Positions 8,641 through 17,880 of a stretch of DNA of 64,000 bases are shown one piece after another. The stretch lies in the NCBI RefSeq assembly GCF_001690275.1, contig NZ_LZGW01000045.1, positions 281,861-345,860 on the forward strand, written 5' to 3'. Position numbers and translations under genes: made by a program. This stretch comes from Gilliamella sp. WF3-4 (lineage in GTDB: Bacteria; Pseudomonadota; Gammaproteobacteria; Enterobacterales; Orbaceae). The notes under the pieces were generated by a model. The model worked only from the letters and a program-made list of their open reading frames with translations. It made no database searches and was not told the DNA's origin. Every line of letters begins with the position of its first letter. The stretch's first letter is position 1.

Positions 8641-9759
8641 TTAACGAGGAGTGCGTAGTTGTTTATTAGGAAATATTGGGTTGCTATTAGCCGAAGGGTT
8701 TTGGTACCAATACGCAACACTAGCAATATCGTCACAACGCTCATATAATCTTATATCATCGTTACCTATTTGTTGAAATGCAAGTTTAATATTTTTGTGA
8801 AATGCAATGGGATCAGGTAAATGCCAACGATATAGCCCATGCATTGGTAGAGCATCATCACCAAAACCGTGTACAGGATTAGCGTCCCCTGTTTGAAAAA
8901 AGTCACGAGTTGCATCACGTTTAGTTTGATAAGGATACCCCATAAATAACGTTTGGAAGCACTTAGCTGATGGGCGACCTTGGCTATCACGATTATGAAA
9001 TGCCCATGCTCCACCAAAATAATCTTCAGATCCTGTTGAATGTTGAGTTGGATATTCGCTATCATCATCAAGGTAAAACTTAAACTCTCCTTCTCCCCAC
9101 CAGTAACGTTCCAAAGCGGTTAGAGCTAAGTAAGTACCGACATAATAACCATGTCCTTCGATATTATCTAATAGCACATAATCTTCGGCATAATTAGTTA
9201 CTCGTTGCCTACGCCATTGAGCATGAAAATAAAGTGGAGCCTCAAATGGTTTTGGCATTAAGGCATAATTAATAGTAAAGAAGAAATGCTGTAGATCAGC
9301 TTCATGTTCATTTTGAATTTCAATTCTCGCTTTTTTATTAAATGGCATTCTAAAATAACTATTAAATCCCCCTGTAGGATTAACTACGATTGGCATTGAA
9401 TTAATATCACATCTTGCCCCAAAGCCATTACAAAAGAAATCACCAATCGGGCTTTCGACTGATGGCACTGATTCATCATCCCAGTAAATGCGAATAACAA
9501 CATCACGTAACACAAAACTACCGCAATGTGTTCTATCAGTTAAGGTAAACCACATATGACGAATTTCTGCAGGTCCTGAAATTTCGGCAATAGTGACTGT
9601 TTTACCAGCAGGAATTGAAATGCATCCCTGTCCTTTACGGCTTGGACCTAAAATGCTTGCTTTCATGCAAGATTTACCTTTTTCTCCTGTCATATTTTCT
9701 GGCGAAATGGTTCTAGTCTGTTCAAAGTGAAATTGTGTTACTGAATTATATATGTTCAT
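8641..9759 (-). CDS. GH172 (DUF2961) family glycoside hydrolase
   Basis: 372 residues from the ATG at 9759, which has AAGGA six bases upstream; a TTG two codons earlier is less likely. No signal peptide, so probably cytoplasmic. The sequence has the DUF2961 core: GPAEIRHMWFTL, SPIGDFFCNGFGARCD, GGFNSYFRMPF, and the paired motifs WWGEGEFKFYLD and STGSEDYFGGAWAF, whose Glu residues match the proposed nucleophile and acid/base of GH172. Characterised members act on difructose dianhydride I or alpha-arabinofuranosides. With an upstream LacY-type symporter it likely hydrolyses an imported fructose- or arabinose-containing disaccharide. Exact substrate is unknown. Confidence 0.82.
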   Translation of the reverse strand: MNIYNSVTQFHFEQTRTISPENMTGEKGKSCMKASILGPSRKGQGCISIPAGKTVTIAEISGPAEIRHMWFTLTDRTHCGSFVLRDVVIRIYWDDESVPSVESPIGDFFCNGFGARCDINSMPIVVNPTGGFNSYFRMPFNKKARIEIQNEHEADLQHFFFTINYALMPKPFEAPLYFHAQWRRQRVTNYAEDYVLLDNIEGHGYYVGTYLALTALERYWWGEGEFKFYLDDDSEYPTQHSTGSEDYFGGAWAFHNRDSQGRPSAKCFQTLFMGYPYQTKRDATRDFFQTGDANPVHGFGDDALPMHGLYRWHLPDPIAFHKNIKLAFQQIGNDDIRLYERCDDIASVAYWYQNPSANSNPIFPNKQLRTPR

Positions 9760-9811
9760 TATCAATCCTTACTAACGTTTATAAAATGCAATTTGTTAAA
9801 ACTATTTATAT

Positions 9812-11056
9812 TTAAATAATTTTTTTATTTATGTATTTTGCTTTTTTATCACCGCATAAAAAGAAAATAGCAAAAATCATAAATCCTAAAACGACTAACC
9901 CAAGATGATTAAATGTTGTTGATGCACCATTGGTATCGTAAAAATCACCGACAAGAGTAGAAAACAAAATAACACCAACAGAGCCTGCAACCTGATAACC
10001 GATTAAAAAGACGGTTGCTGAAAGACGAGCATTAAAATTAATATCAATATATTTAAATACGGAAACTAAAATGGTAGAAATTTCTAAACAGTGCATAAGC
10101 TTAATGATTGAAATAATGGCAATACTACTAACATGCCCTGTGAGGAAGATGCGAGAAGCTGAAATAAATGCCGCAAAAATCAAAGCATTTTTTGCCCCAA
10201 CACGATTTACAACAAATGGCACACAAAACATTACAGCAGCTTCTAGAAAAACTTGAAACGAGTTCAAGATACCATATAAGCGATAGCCATCATTTACATC
10301 TTCAAATTGCTGAGTAAAATAAACAGGAAACAATTGCTGATCATAGATATTATAAAGACTATAGGTACCAAGCACATAAACAACAAATATCCAGAATTTT
10401 TTTAGCGCAAAGACAGACATAATTTCGTTAAAACTTAATTTGTCCTTTTTCTGAAAAATCGCTTCTGATGATTTGCTTAAATCTGGTTTAAAATTAAAAT
10501 TTAGAATCATAAAACAGATTCCTACGACTGATGCAGCCCAGAAATTCAAATGAGGATTTATGCTAATCAAAATACCAGCAATAAAAGTACCTACAGCATA
10601 AGCAATACACCCCCAAGTGCGACATTGACCAAATTCAAATCCAAATGCTCGGCTAATTTTTTCACAATAGGAGTCAATTAACCCCATTCCAGCAACCCAA
10701 CCAAACCCCAAAAAGAAACTACCAAAAATAACGCCGATATAAAAACTATGCCGTAATAGAGGTTCATAAACATAAATTAATGCAGGAGCAGCACAAGTAA
10801 TAATGATACTTTGAAACCAGACAAGATGTTTTTTCAGAACTAATTTATCCTGATAAACACCATATACAATCATAATAATTAGTGAAATAAAATAGTTAAA
10901 TGAATAGATAATACCAGTTTGTTTTGCGGTTAAACCAATTTCTTTGCTTAACCATATGGCATAAAAAGAAAAAACAAAACTACCTGCAGCGTAATACATA
11001 AAACTGTAACAGGAAGCGAACCAATAAGTTGGCTTGTTATAAAATGCAGTTGTCAT
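9812..11056 (-). CDS. Oligosaccharide:H+ symporter (LacY/RafB/CscB type MFS)
   Basis: 414 residues with about 12 hydrophobic segments. The N-terminus WFASCYSFMYYAAGSFVFSF and FGFEFGQCRTWGCIAYAVG match the OHS branch of the major facilitator superfamily (lactose, raffinose and sucrose permeases), including the Glu and Arg in helices IV-V that bind sugar and proton in LacY. Start ATG 11056 has AGGA at a good distance. First gene of the operon symporter-GH172-LacI regulator, 52 bases ahead of the glycosidase. It probably imports the disaccharide cleaved by the GH172 enzyme. Confidence 0.87.
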   Translation of the reverse strand: MTTAFYNKPTYWFASCYSFMYYAAGSFVFSFYAIWLSKEIGLTAKQTGIIYSFNYFISLIIMIVYGVYQDKLVLKKHLVWFQSIIITCAAPALIYVYEPLLRHSFYIGVIFGSFFLGFGWVAGMGLIDSYCEKISRAFGFEFGQCRTWGCIAYAVGTFIAGILISINPHLNFWAASVVGICFMILNFNFKPDLSKSSEAIFQKKDKLSFNEIMSVFALKKFWIFVVYVLGTYSLYNIYDQQLFPVYFTQQFEDVNDGYRLYGILNSFQVFLEAAVMFCVPFVVNRVGAKNALIFAAFISASRIFLTGHVSSIAIISIIKLMHCLEISTILVSVFKYIDINFNARLSATVFLIGYQVAGSVGVILFSTLVGDFYDTNGASTTFNHLGLVVLGFMIFAIFFLCGDKKAKYINKKII

Positions 11057-11099
11057 AATTTATCCTATAAAGAGTGAACTACTGCAATTGAGTATGCAG

Positions 11100-11115
11100 A
11101 GCTAAAAATTTAGCT
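11100..11115. promoter_or_regulatory. Perfect palindrome, candidate LacI-family operator
   Basis: AGCTAAA-AA-TTTAGCT: seven-base arms around two bases, about 45 bases upstream of the symporter start. Position and symmetry fit an operator for the LacI-type protein encoded by the same operon, but no central CG typical of many LacI sites is present. Confidence 0.4.
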
Positions 11116-11136
11116 TTAAAAGGTTTATTGGATAAA

Positions 11137-11153
11137 TGTGATCAACATCAAAA
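11137..11153. promoter_or_regulatory. CRP-like site upstream of the sugar operon
   Basis: TGTGATCAACATCAAAA has one perfect half (TGTGA) and one degenerate half (TCAAA for TCACA) at the usual six-base spacing. It lies upstream of the candidate operator, consistent with catabolite activation of the symporter-GH172 operon. Confidence 0.35.
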
Positions 11154-11312
11154 TTATTTTATTAACTTAGATAAGAAAAATTATTGTGGACAACTTTATT
11201 TGTAAAAAAATAATAGGTTAAAAAAAAGGAGTAAAAATTTTATAGAAAGAAATAAAACATTATATTTGACTAAATTTTGATATAAGCCGATAGGAAAAAT
11301 TTTTATGATCTT

Positions 11313-11346
11313 ATTAGCGTTATTTTATATACAAAATAACGCTAAT
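11313..11346 (-). terminator. Terminator-like hairpin downstream of lolA
   Basis: Fourteen-base-pair perfect stem: 11313-11326 (ATTAGCGTTATTTT) with 11333-11346, loop of six. It begins 38 bases past the lolA stop on the minus strand and is followed on that strand by an AT-rich but not pure T stretch. It separates lolA from the sugar operon. The rest of 11057-11384 holds only the operator and CRP candidates. Confidence 0.6.
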
Positions 11347-11384
11347 ATATTACGCATTGACACATTCCGTGATGTCATAATAGG

Positions 11385-11981
11385 CTAACGTTGATCATCA
11401 ATAGTAACCCCTGTTGGTGGGGTAAATTTAAATTTATTTAAATCAACTTTACCTAACACTTGGTGAGACAAGTCATAAAAACTACGCTGACCATCTTCTT
11501 CAATTATCGTAAAATTTGAGATCATGCCAGTTGGTAAAACTGAAATGACAAAGTCTTGATTAGAACCATCTGTGGGTTTAAGTGTAAATGAATTCTGCTT
11601 ACGTGTTACATTATAAGCATTCCAAATCGGATTATGGTTATCAGAAATAAGTAACATTAAACGATTATCAACGGCTTTTTTCAAACTCATGACACTCACT
11701 TGTTCAACTGCTGGCGTATAAACCCAAAGATTTTCACCATCTGAGATAATTGATGTTACATCAGGGTCATTCATTGTCCAATTAAAATAATAAGGCCTTG
11801 TTACCCATAAATCGCCTTTTCCTTGTTGAACAAGTTGATTATCGGCAGTTTTTACATCCTGTGAAAACTGTGCATAAAAGCCATCAATTTTATCTAGGCG
11901 TTGTTGTAATACTTCTTTATCGTTTGCCCATGCTGACGACATACTAACCAATAACCCAATTAATAATAAAAATTTTTTCAT
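11385..11981 (-). CDS. lolA: Outer-membrane lipoprotein carrier protein LolA
   Basis: 198 residues (E. coli 203 as precursor). Periplasmic chaperone that takes lipoproteins from LolCDE to LolB. Sec signal peptide MKKFLLLIGLLVSMSSAWA with cleavage after AWA; mature domain has QRLDKIDGFYAQFSQDV, GKGDLWVTRPYYFNW and DGENLWVYTPAVEQVSV, the typical LolA strands with the conserved Arg-Pro. AAGGA precedes the ATG at 11981. In E. coli lolA and rarA are codirectional; here lolA is on the opposite strand and divergent from rarA, a local inversion. Confidence 0.95.
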   Translation of the reverse strand: MKKFLLLIGLLVSMSSAWANDKEVLQQRLDKIDGFYAQFSQDVKTADNQLVQQGKGDLWVTRPYYFNWTMNDPDVTSIISDGENLWVYTPAVEQVSVMSLKKAVDNRLMLLISDNHNPIWNAYNVTRKQNSFTLKPTDGSNQDFVISVLPTGMISNFTIIEEDGQRSFYDLSHQVLGKVDLNKFKFTPPTGVTIDDQR

Positions 11982-12161
11982 GATAAATCCTTATGTTTGA
12001 GTCCTAGAAAATAACTGTATTCTAAAAAAACTGTTAAAAAACTAAATTTAAGTGAGAATATTAGCTTTTTTCGATTTATGCGGAAAGCTATTTTCTTTTT
12101 CACTTATTGATTAACAAGTATATAATACGTTTAATATCGCGAAGAATGGATACAGTGTATC

Positions 12162-13505
12162 ATGCCTAGTATGTCTTTTGAATTTACAACTGATGAATTT
12201 AAGCCTTTAGCAGCAAGAATGCGCCCACGGATCTTATCACAATACATTGGGCAAACACATTTATTAGGAAAAGAAAAACCACTTTCAAAAGCCATTGAAG
12301 CGGGTAATTTACATTCAATGATTTTATGGGGACCACCTGGTACAGGTAAAACCACACTTGCTGAAATTATTGCTCATCATGCGAACGCAAAAGTTGAACG
12401 TTTATCTGCTGTAACTTCTGGCATCAAAGATATTCGCCAAGCCATTGAGCGGGCTAAAATCAACCAACAGTCAGGCATTCGCACTATCTTATTTGTTGAC
12501 GAAGTCCATCGCTTTAATAAAAGCCAACAAGATGCATTTTTACCTTATGTCGAAGATGGAACTGTGACATTTATTGGTGCTACAACTGAAAACCCTTCAT
12601 TTGAATTAAATTCAGCACTTTTATCTCGTGCACGAATTTATCTACTTAAATCGCTATCAAATCAAAATATTATTGATATTTTGCAGCAAGCAATAAATGA
12701 TGATGATCGTGGATATGGTAAACAAAATATTGTTTTACCAGAAGAAACCCAAAAACAAATCGCTGAATTTGTGAATGGTGATGCACGGCGAGCACTAAAT
12801 ACGCTTGAATTGTTGGTTGATATGTCTGATGGGAAAGCGCTTACTTCCGAATTACTAAAAGAAATAATGGGAGAAAGAAGTGCTAGGTTTGATAATCAAG
12901 GTGATCGTTTTTACGATTTAATTTCAGCTGTACATAAATCTATTCGAGGATCGGCCCCTGATGCGGCACTTTATTGGTATGCAAGAATCATTTCAGCAGG
13001 AGGAGATCCCCTTTATGTCGCACGCCGATTACTTGCTATTGCATCAGAGGATGTCGGTAATGCCGACCCAAGAGCAATGCAAGTAGCACTCGCTGCATGG
13101 GACTGTTTTACACGTGTTGGCCCAGCCGAAGGGGAACGCGCAATTGCACAAGCCATCGTCTATCTGGCTTGTGCTCCTAAAAGCAATGCTGTTTATCTTG
13201 CTTTTAATCAAGCAATGAATGATGCCCAATCTAAAGCAGACTATGATGTTCCTGAGCATTTACGCAATGCACCAACTAATTTAATGAAAAATTTAGGTTA
13301 TGGTGCGCAATATCGTTATGCTCATAATGAGCCGAATGCCTTTGCTGCGGGAGAAAACTATTTTCCCCCTGAAATGGCTGATACAAAATATTACCATCCA
13401 ACAATGCGTGGTGCGGAAAAAAATTATGCTAATAAACTAGCATGGATAGAAGAACAAAATCGCACAAGCACCTTACAACGCTACAAATCTAAACAAAATA
13501 GCTAA
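12162..13505 (+). CDS. rarA: Replication-associated recombination protein RarA (MgsA)
   Basis: 447 residues, same size as E. coli RarA. AAA+ ATPase related to the clamp loader and to Werner-interacting protein; acts at stalled forks. Start at 12162 is kept because [22 protein letters not shown] aligns along its length with the known N-terminus. Walker [10 protein letters not shown] near residue 57, Walker [20 protein letters not shown], sensor 1 [20 protein letters not shown], then the tetramerisation domain with [20 protein letters not shown]. Neighbour lolA is conserved, orientation is not; serS does not follow. Confidence 0.96.
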   Translation: MPSMSFEFTTDEFKPLAARMRPRILSQYIGQTHLLGKEKPLSKAIEAGNLHSMILWGPPGTGKTTLAEIIAHHANAKVERLSAVTSGIKDIRQAIERAKINQQSGIRTILFVDEVHRFNKSQQDAFLPYVEDGTVTFIGATTENPSFELNSALLSRARIYLLKSLSNQNIIDILQQAINDDDRGYGKQNIVLPEETQKQIAEFVNGDARRALNTLELLVDMSDGKALTSELLKEIMGERSARFDNQGDRFYDLISAVHKSIRGSAPDAALYWYARIISAGGDPLYVARRLLAIASEDVGNADPRAMQVALAAWDCFTRVGPAEGERAIAQAIVYLACAPKSNAVYLAFNQAMNDAQSKADYDVPEHLRNAPTNLMKNLGYGAQYRYAHNEPNAFAAGENYFPPEMADTKYYHPTMRGAEKNYANKLAWIEEQNRTSTLQRYKSKQNS

Positions 13506-13770
13506 TCTGGTGTTCTATTTTTATTGCCTCACACTTATAGCCCTAATTACTTAAATATTTAATTAGCTCTTCTATCCTATAAACAAATATAAAAATCTTT
13601 CGAAAGATCTTAACTAATTATAAAATAGGAAATAACAATTATTTTGCTTGTTATTAATTTGTATATACTATAGAAATAAATAATATTAATAATAAAGTTT
13701 TCATAAAAATTTAAGGTAAATAGGTAAAAGATAATTTTAAATATAGGCCAAATAATAAGTAGAAAACAAT

Positions 13771-15159
13771 ATGAGCAAAATAATCAATAAAAAAAACTTT
13801 AATAAAATTGTATTTGGGCTGAGCCCTTTCTTTTTTAGCGCAGAGATTTATGCTCAACTAACAGCCAAAACGAGTAAAGTTATTGAGGGAGATTTACCAT
13901 CATTATCACCACAAATAGAAAAAAATATAGAAGATTTGGAGCTATTTGGGTTAGCAGTTGATGGTGAAAATTATTATGGAAACAAAGTAACACGGCTTCC
14001 AATATCATCAGCTTATCCATTAAAAAATCAAATTAAAGTAGCACCAATAAGACAACCTGATACGCAGGAATATCTTGATGTTGATGGTGACGAATTAGGA
14101 TATCTTGCAACGCAATCCGCTCCGCAAATGATATGGTATTATACGGATACAGAAAAACAACTAGTAGAATTTACACCTACAAAGTCTGATACGCTCTGCT
14201 CATTAGCAAAAGGAGGAAAATTTGGTCCATATAAAATAAAAGTATCAGGGGATTTAATATTAACGTCAAAATATGGAACTCCATTTACTAACCAGTATCC
14301 CAATAGTAAAGTGGCTAAACACCCCTCTAAAACCTATACGATAAGCTCTGATGCTGGGTTCTGTTACGCAAAACCAGAGCTAAAACCTGAAGGTGCAAAA
14401 GCGAGTGTTGCTAATCAATGGGATGAAAGTAATGGTTTTTTAATTCAATCTAATATTGATTCTGCTAAAAATTTTCCCACAACGGCTTTTTATGGTGCAC
14501 AATTTGATCTGGTATTAGCGCAAAAAGGCCTTATCAAGAACTATAGATGGAAGATTGTAAAAGGAAAAGAACTTGTTACCATTACACCAAATAATAAAGA
14601 AGATAAATTAACGATTTCATTTAATACTAATGATGCTAAAAATCCTCAAAAAGCTTGGCAACATGTTATTGGTTCTGGTGTAGGATATGCTGTTATAATT
14701 GAAGGAAAGAATATTGCTACAAATAACATTATTGAATACAAGTTTACCTTAACTAAATGGTTTGCTGGTTGGAGCAAAAAACAGGTCGGCACAAATGCTG
14801 CGTTAAGCGGTACGGCAGCCGAAATTGTAGAAGGATGTGAATCCTTAGGTGGGCATTATCGTATTAGTCATGCAAACGAATTAAGTAATGCTCCAGCAAT
14901 AAGTGAAAACAAAAACAAAACCAAATTTACTCGTGAAATAGGCACCTTAATTGGCGAGTGGGGAACACCTTCACAAGAAGCTTACCCTAATTCATGGGCA
15001 GCAAAAAATGCTCAGGGTGCTGCTTATAAACGTATTTGGTTATACGATACTAAAGTGAATAAGTACTGTGATTTACATACTTATGGGGATGCTATCTATC
15101 ATTGCATTGATGAAGCAGGGAAGAAAAATGGAGTATGCACTGCTGTAAACAAACCATGA
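13771..15159 (+). CDS. Secreted adhesin-like protein, group A copy 1
   Basis: 462 residues; hydrophobic N-terminus (IVFGLSPFFFSAEIYA) consistent with a signal peptide cleaved after YA. No later membrane segment. The C-terminal half has FPTTAFYGAQFDLVLA, a strand-rich stretch, FTLTKWFAGW, a Cys-bearing segment (EIVEGCESLGGHYRIS), and REIGTLIGEWG before a terminal Cys cluster. This order (FPTT-G-F, KWF, C-LG, EWG) is what I recall of the DUF823/adhesion domain in enterobacterial invasin-like proteins, with a possible lectin-like fold. About half identical by eye to the next gene. No biochemical role can be assigned; surface or extracellular binding is inference. Confidence 0.6.
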   Translation: MSKIINKKNFNKIVFGLSPFFFSAEIYAQLTAKTSKVIEGDLPSLSPQIEKNIEDLELFGLAVDGENYYGNKVTRLPISSAYPLKNQIKVAPIRQPDTQEYLDVDGDELGYLATQSAPQMIWYYTDTEKQLVEFTPTKSDTLCSLAKGGKFGPYKIKVSGDLILTSKYGTPFTNQYPNSKVAKHPSKTYTISSDAGFCYAKPELKPEGAKASVANQWDESNGFLIQSNIDSAKNFPTTAFYGAQFDLVLAQKGLIKNYRWKIVKGKELVTITPNNKEDKLTISFNTNDAKNPQKAWQHVIGSGVGYAVIIEGKNIATNNIIEYKFTLTKWFAGWSKKQVGTNAALSGTAAEIVEGCESLGGHYRISHANELSNAPAISENKNKTKFTREIGTLIGEWGTPSQEAYPNSWAAKNAQGAAYKRIWLYDTKVNKYCDLHTYGDAIYHCIDEAGKKNGVCTAVNKP

Positions 15160-15208
15160 TATAGCATTTATCAAATGCCAATTTGTTAAATATACTTATC
15201 TATATACT

Positions 15209-15251
15209 AGCTGTTTTTTAAAAGCTTTTTTAAAGTTTCTAAAAAACAGCT
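15209..15251 (+). terminator. Terminator-like stem after group A copy 1
   Basis: Twelve-base-pair perfect stem AGCTGTTTTTTA (15209-15220) with TAAAAAACAGCT (15240-15251); the 19-base loop carries AAAGCTTTTTTAAAG, which can fold further. It lies 50 bases past the stop. No other feature was seen in the 360-base gap 15160-15519, which is AT-rich and should contain the promoter of the next gene. Confidence 0.5.
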
Positions 15252-15519
15252 TAGCCCCTTCTTTTCTTCAACCTAATAGACCAGATTTTATATAGTTACG
15301 ATATCTTTATAAAAACATTTGTCATCAGAAAATAAAAGATCTTAGCGATAAATAAAATATTTATAAATAGGTATCAACTATTTATAAGGCCTAAATTGAT
15401 CGTATTAAACGATTTGTTTATATAAAATAAAGCGCCTATGCTAAACATTCCCTATCTGAACTTTAAACCAAAAATCTTAATTAAAATTAAAGCCACAATG
15501 ATTGTTTTAAATAGAGATA

Positions 15520-16890
15520 ATGGAAAAAATAATAATGAATATAGCTAAAAAGCATCTTAAAACAATTGTGTGTACAATATACCTATTGCAATTTACAACA
15601 GTAAGTTATGCTATTTTATCTGCTCAAACAGCCCAGACCATTGAAGGAAGCAAACCGAGATTAACTGACAAAATTGAGGCGCATATTGATGATTTTGACC
15701 TTTTTGGCTTAACTATTGATAGCAAGAATTATTATGGCAATGAAATAAGCCGTGCTACATTACCCATTAGCTATCCATTTAAAAACCGCATAAAGCTAGC
15801 CCCACTAAAACAACCAAATAACGAGCAATATATAGATATTGATGGTGATGAACTAGATTATCTTGGCATAAAAGAAAAAGTAAAAATGATCTGGTATTAC
15901 ACAAATTCATCAAATCAATTAACTGAATTTACGCCAACAGACGAAGAGACATTTTGTTCATTAACGCAGAAAGGACAATTAGCGCCTTATAAAGTAAAAA
16001 TATCCGCTGATTTAACATTATTTTCAAAGTATGGTGAACCTAAGGCTAATGAATATCCAAATGGCAATATACTCACTCACCCGTCAAAAATTTATACCAT
16101 ATTAGAAGACACAGGTATATGTTATGCAAAACCTGAGCTTGCCCCCACACAAGCAGCAGTTAGTGCAAGAAATGAATGGAATAAAAACTATGGCTTCTTA
16201 ATTCAATCTAATATCGATGCAAGCAAGAACTTCCCGACAACCGCTTTTTATGGTGCAAAATTTGATCTCTTATTAGCAAAAAATGGGCTTGCTCAACATT
16301 ACATTTGGAAGATCGTAAAAGGAGATAAACTTGTGACTATTTCTAGCAATGCTGATACTGTGACGGTCATATTTAACACTGTAGAAGTGATGAACACTAA
16401 AGTGGTCTGGGATCTTATTATGAACTCTGATAACGGATATACCGTTATCATTCAAGGAAAAAATAAAGTTACTGGTAAGACCATTGAGTACCCATTTACT
16501 ATTACCAAATGGTTCAGTGGCTGGGATAAAAACCTAATTGGCCAACCAAGAGCCAATAGAGGAAGTGCAGAACAAATAGTTTCAGGATGCAAAGAATTAA
16601 ACGGCAATTATCGCATAAGCTATGCAAATGAGGTAAGCAATGCTCCAAAAGGTAGAAATGCAAGATTTACCCGAGAAATAGGCACATTATTAGGTGAATG
16701 GGGCGATCCAAACCAAAATGCTTATCCTAATTCTTGGGCAGCAGCGCCAAACCAAGGTAACATTTATAGGCGCATCTGGCTGTATGATACGAATGAAAAA
16801 GAATATTGTGATCTACATACTTACAATGCTATATATCACTGCCGAGGAGAAAGTGAATACAAAAATGGTATCTGCACCGCTATTAAATAA
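15520..16890 (+). CDS. Secreted adhesin-like protein, group A copy 2
   Basis: 456 residues, tandem paralogue of the preceding gene. Signal-peptide-like N-terminus (TIVCTIYLLQFTTVSYA); an internal ATG at 15535 is an alternative start that shortens the basic leader by five residues. Same domain order: SAQTAQTIEGSKPRLTDKIE after the signal, DIDGDELDYLG, FPTTAFYGAKFDLLLA, FTITKWFSGW, GTLLGEWGDP, and a terminal segment with paired Cys (YCDLHTY, YHCRG, GICTA). The terminal Cys suggest disulfides, fitting an extracellular site. A decayed third copy follows at 16960. Function unknown. Confidence 0.6.
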   Translation: MEKIIMNIAKKHLKTIVCTIYLLQFTTVSYAILSAQTAQTIEGSKPRLTDKIEAHIDDFDLFGLTIDSKNYYGNEISRATLPISYPFKNRIKLAPLKQPNNEQYIDIDGDELDYLGIKEKVKMIWYYTNSSNQLTEFTPTDEETFCSLTQKGQLAPYKVKISADLTLFSKYGEPKANEYPNGNILTHPSKIYTILEDTGICYAKPELAPTQAAVSARNEWNKNYGFLIQSNIDASKNFPTTAFYGAKFDLLLAKNGLAQHYIWKIVKGDKLVTISSNADTVTVIFNTVEVMNTKVVWDLIMNSDNGYTVIIQGKNKVTGKTIEYPFTITKWFSGWDKNLIGQPRANRGSAEQIVSGCKELNGNYRISYANEVSNAPKGRNARFTREIGTLLGEWGDPNQNAYPNSWAAAPNQGNIYRRIWLYDTNEKEYCDLHTYNAIYHCRGESEYKNGICTAIK

Positions 16891-16959
16891 ATACCTGAAT
16901 TCAATCATCTAAAAGGTTTAATTTATAACATTCAAGTATTCAGAAAATATTGAACATTC

Positions 16960-17583
16960 TCTATCAAAGCAGAAAAACAATTAGTTGAGTTTACACCAAT
17001 ATCGACCGATACATTCTGCTTACTATCACAAAAAGGTATGTACAGTCTTTATAAATATCAAGTTATCTGCCGATTTAGTTTTGTTTTCAAAATACGGACT
17101 TCCAAATAATAATAAATATCCCAACGAATCTATCATTATACAACCATGCAAAGAGGTATACCATCTTGAAAGACACCGCCTTTTGTTAAGCTAGCCTAGA
17201 ATTAGCACCACTTGGCGCAGTAAATAGTGAGGAAAACTAATGGGATAATAAATAGGGTTTTTTAATTCAATCGAACAAACACTCAACAAAAACTTCCAAG
17301 CCACAACTTTTTACAGTACTAAATTTGACTTACTTCTGGCTTAAAATGGGCTTGCTAAAAGCTATATTGTATCAATAAAACGAGGTAACGATCTGGTTAC
17401 AAGCGCTAATAACAACGATGTAGTAACAGTGTTATTCAATACCAAAAATGCACTTGACCCAAAAAAGCTTGGCAATATATTGTTGGCTCTAACAATGATT
17501 ATTGTGATTGACATACCTATAATGTTAAGTACTATTGTAGAGGAGAATCTGAAAACAAAAATGGATTATGTATAGCTATATAG
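16960..17583 (+). pseudogene. Decayed third copy of the group A adhesin-like gene
   Basis: Conceptual translation in shifting frames recovers paralogue segments in order: EKQLVEFTP, LSADLVLFSKYGLPN, GFLIQSN, KFDLLLA followed by a stop then NGLAKSY, TVLFNTKNA, then AWQYIVGSNND joined directly to YCD-stop-HTYN and CRGESENKNGLCIAI before a final TAG. The 5' third is missing, several stops and frameshifts are present, and an internal deletion removed the KWF-to-EWG region. A short 69-codon frame at 16985 is part of this relic and not a gene. Confidence 0.85.
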
Positions 17584-17770
17584 TAACACCTTAATCGTTT
17601 TTCCTAGATTCAAGAACTACCTATTCATAGGAAATTCTTATCGTTGAGATATTTTCACTTTTTCCACTTATATCTATCTTTACTCTTTTTTTAACAAAAA
17701 GCTGAATTTACATTTTAAAACTAACACGCTTGATTTTAGTTAAAAAAATCCACGTTGTTGATTAATAAAT

Positions 17771-17817
17771 ACACTATATATAGTAATAAACTTATTAATA
17801 GGCACTATATATTGTAT
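17771..17817 (+). promoter_or_regulatory. Pair of NrdR boxes upstream of nrdA
   Basis: Box 1 ACACTATATATAGTAA (17771-17786) and box 2 GCACTATATATTGTAT (17802-17817) both match the NrdR consensus acaCwAtATaTwGtgt. Their starts are 31 bases apart, three helical turns, as expected for cooperative NrdR binding. They lie 64-110 bases before the nrdA start, so the nrd operon is probably repressed by NrdR with dATP/ATP. The rest of 17584-17880 is AT-rich promoter DNA. Confidence 0.82.
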
Positions 17818-17880
17818 ATTTTGATAATTATCAATTATTATACCTTACGATAAATTTTACAATTTAAGTGGATAGAAAGA

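Noticed and set aside
13595..13608. 14-base palindrome ATCTTTCGAAAGAT after rarA
   Set aside because: Short and AT-rich, no T run, no second copy; chance or weak terminator.
16985..17194. 69-codon frame as a small gene
   Set aside because: Its protein is a fragment of the group A paralogues; it belongs to the decayed third copy.
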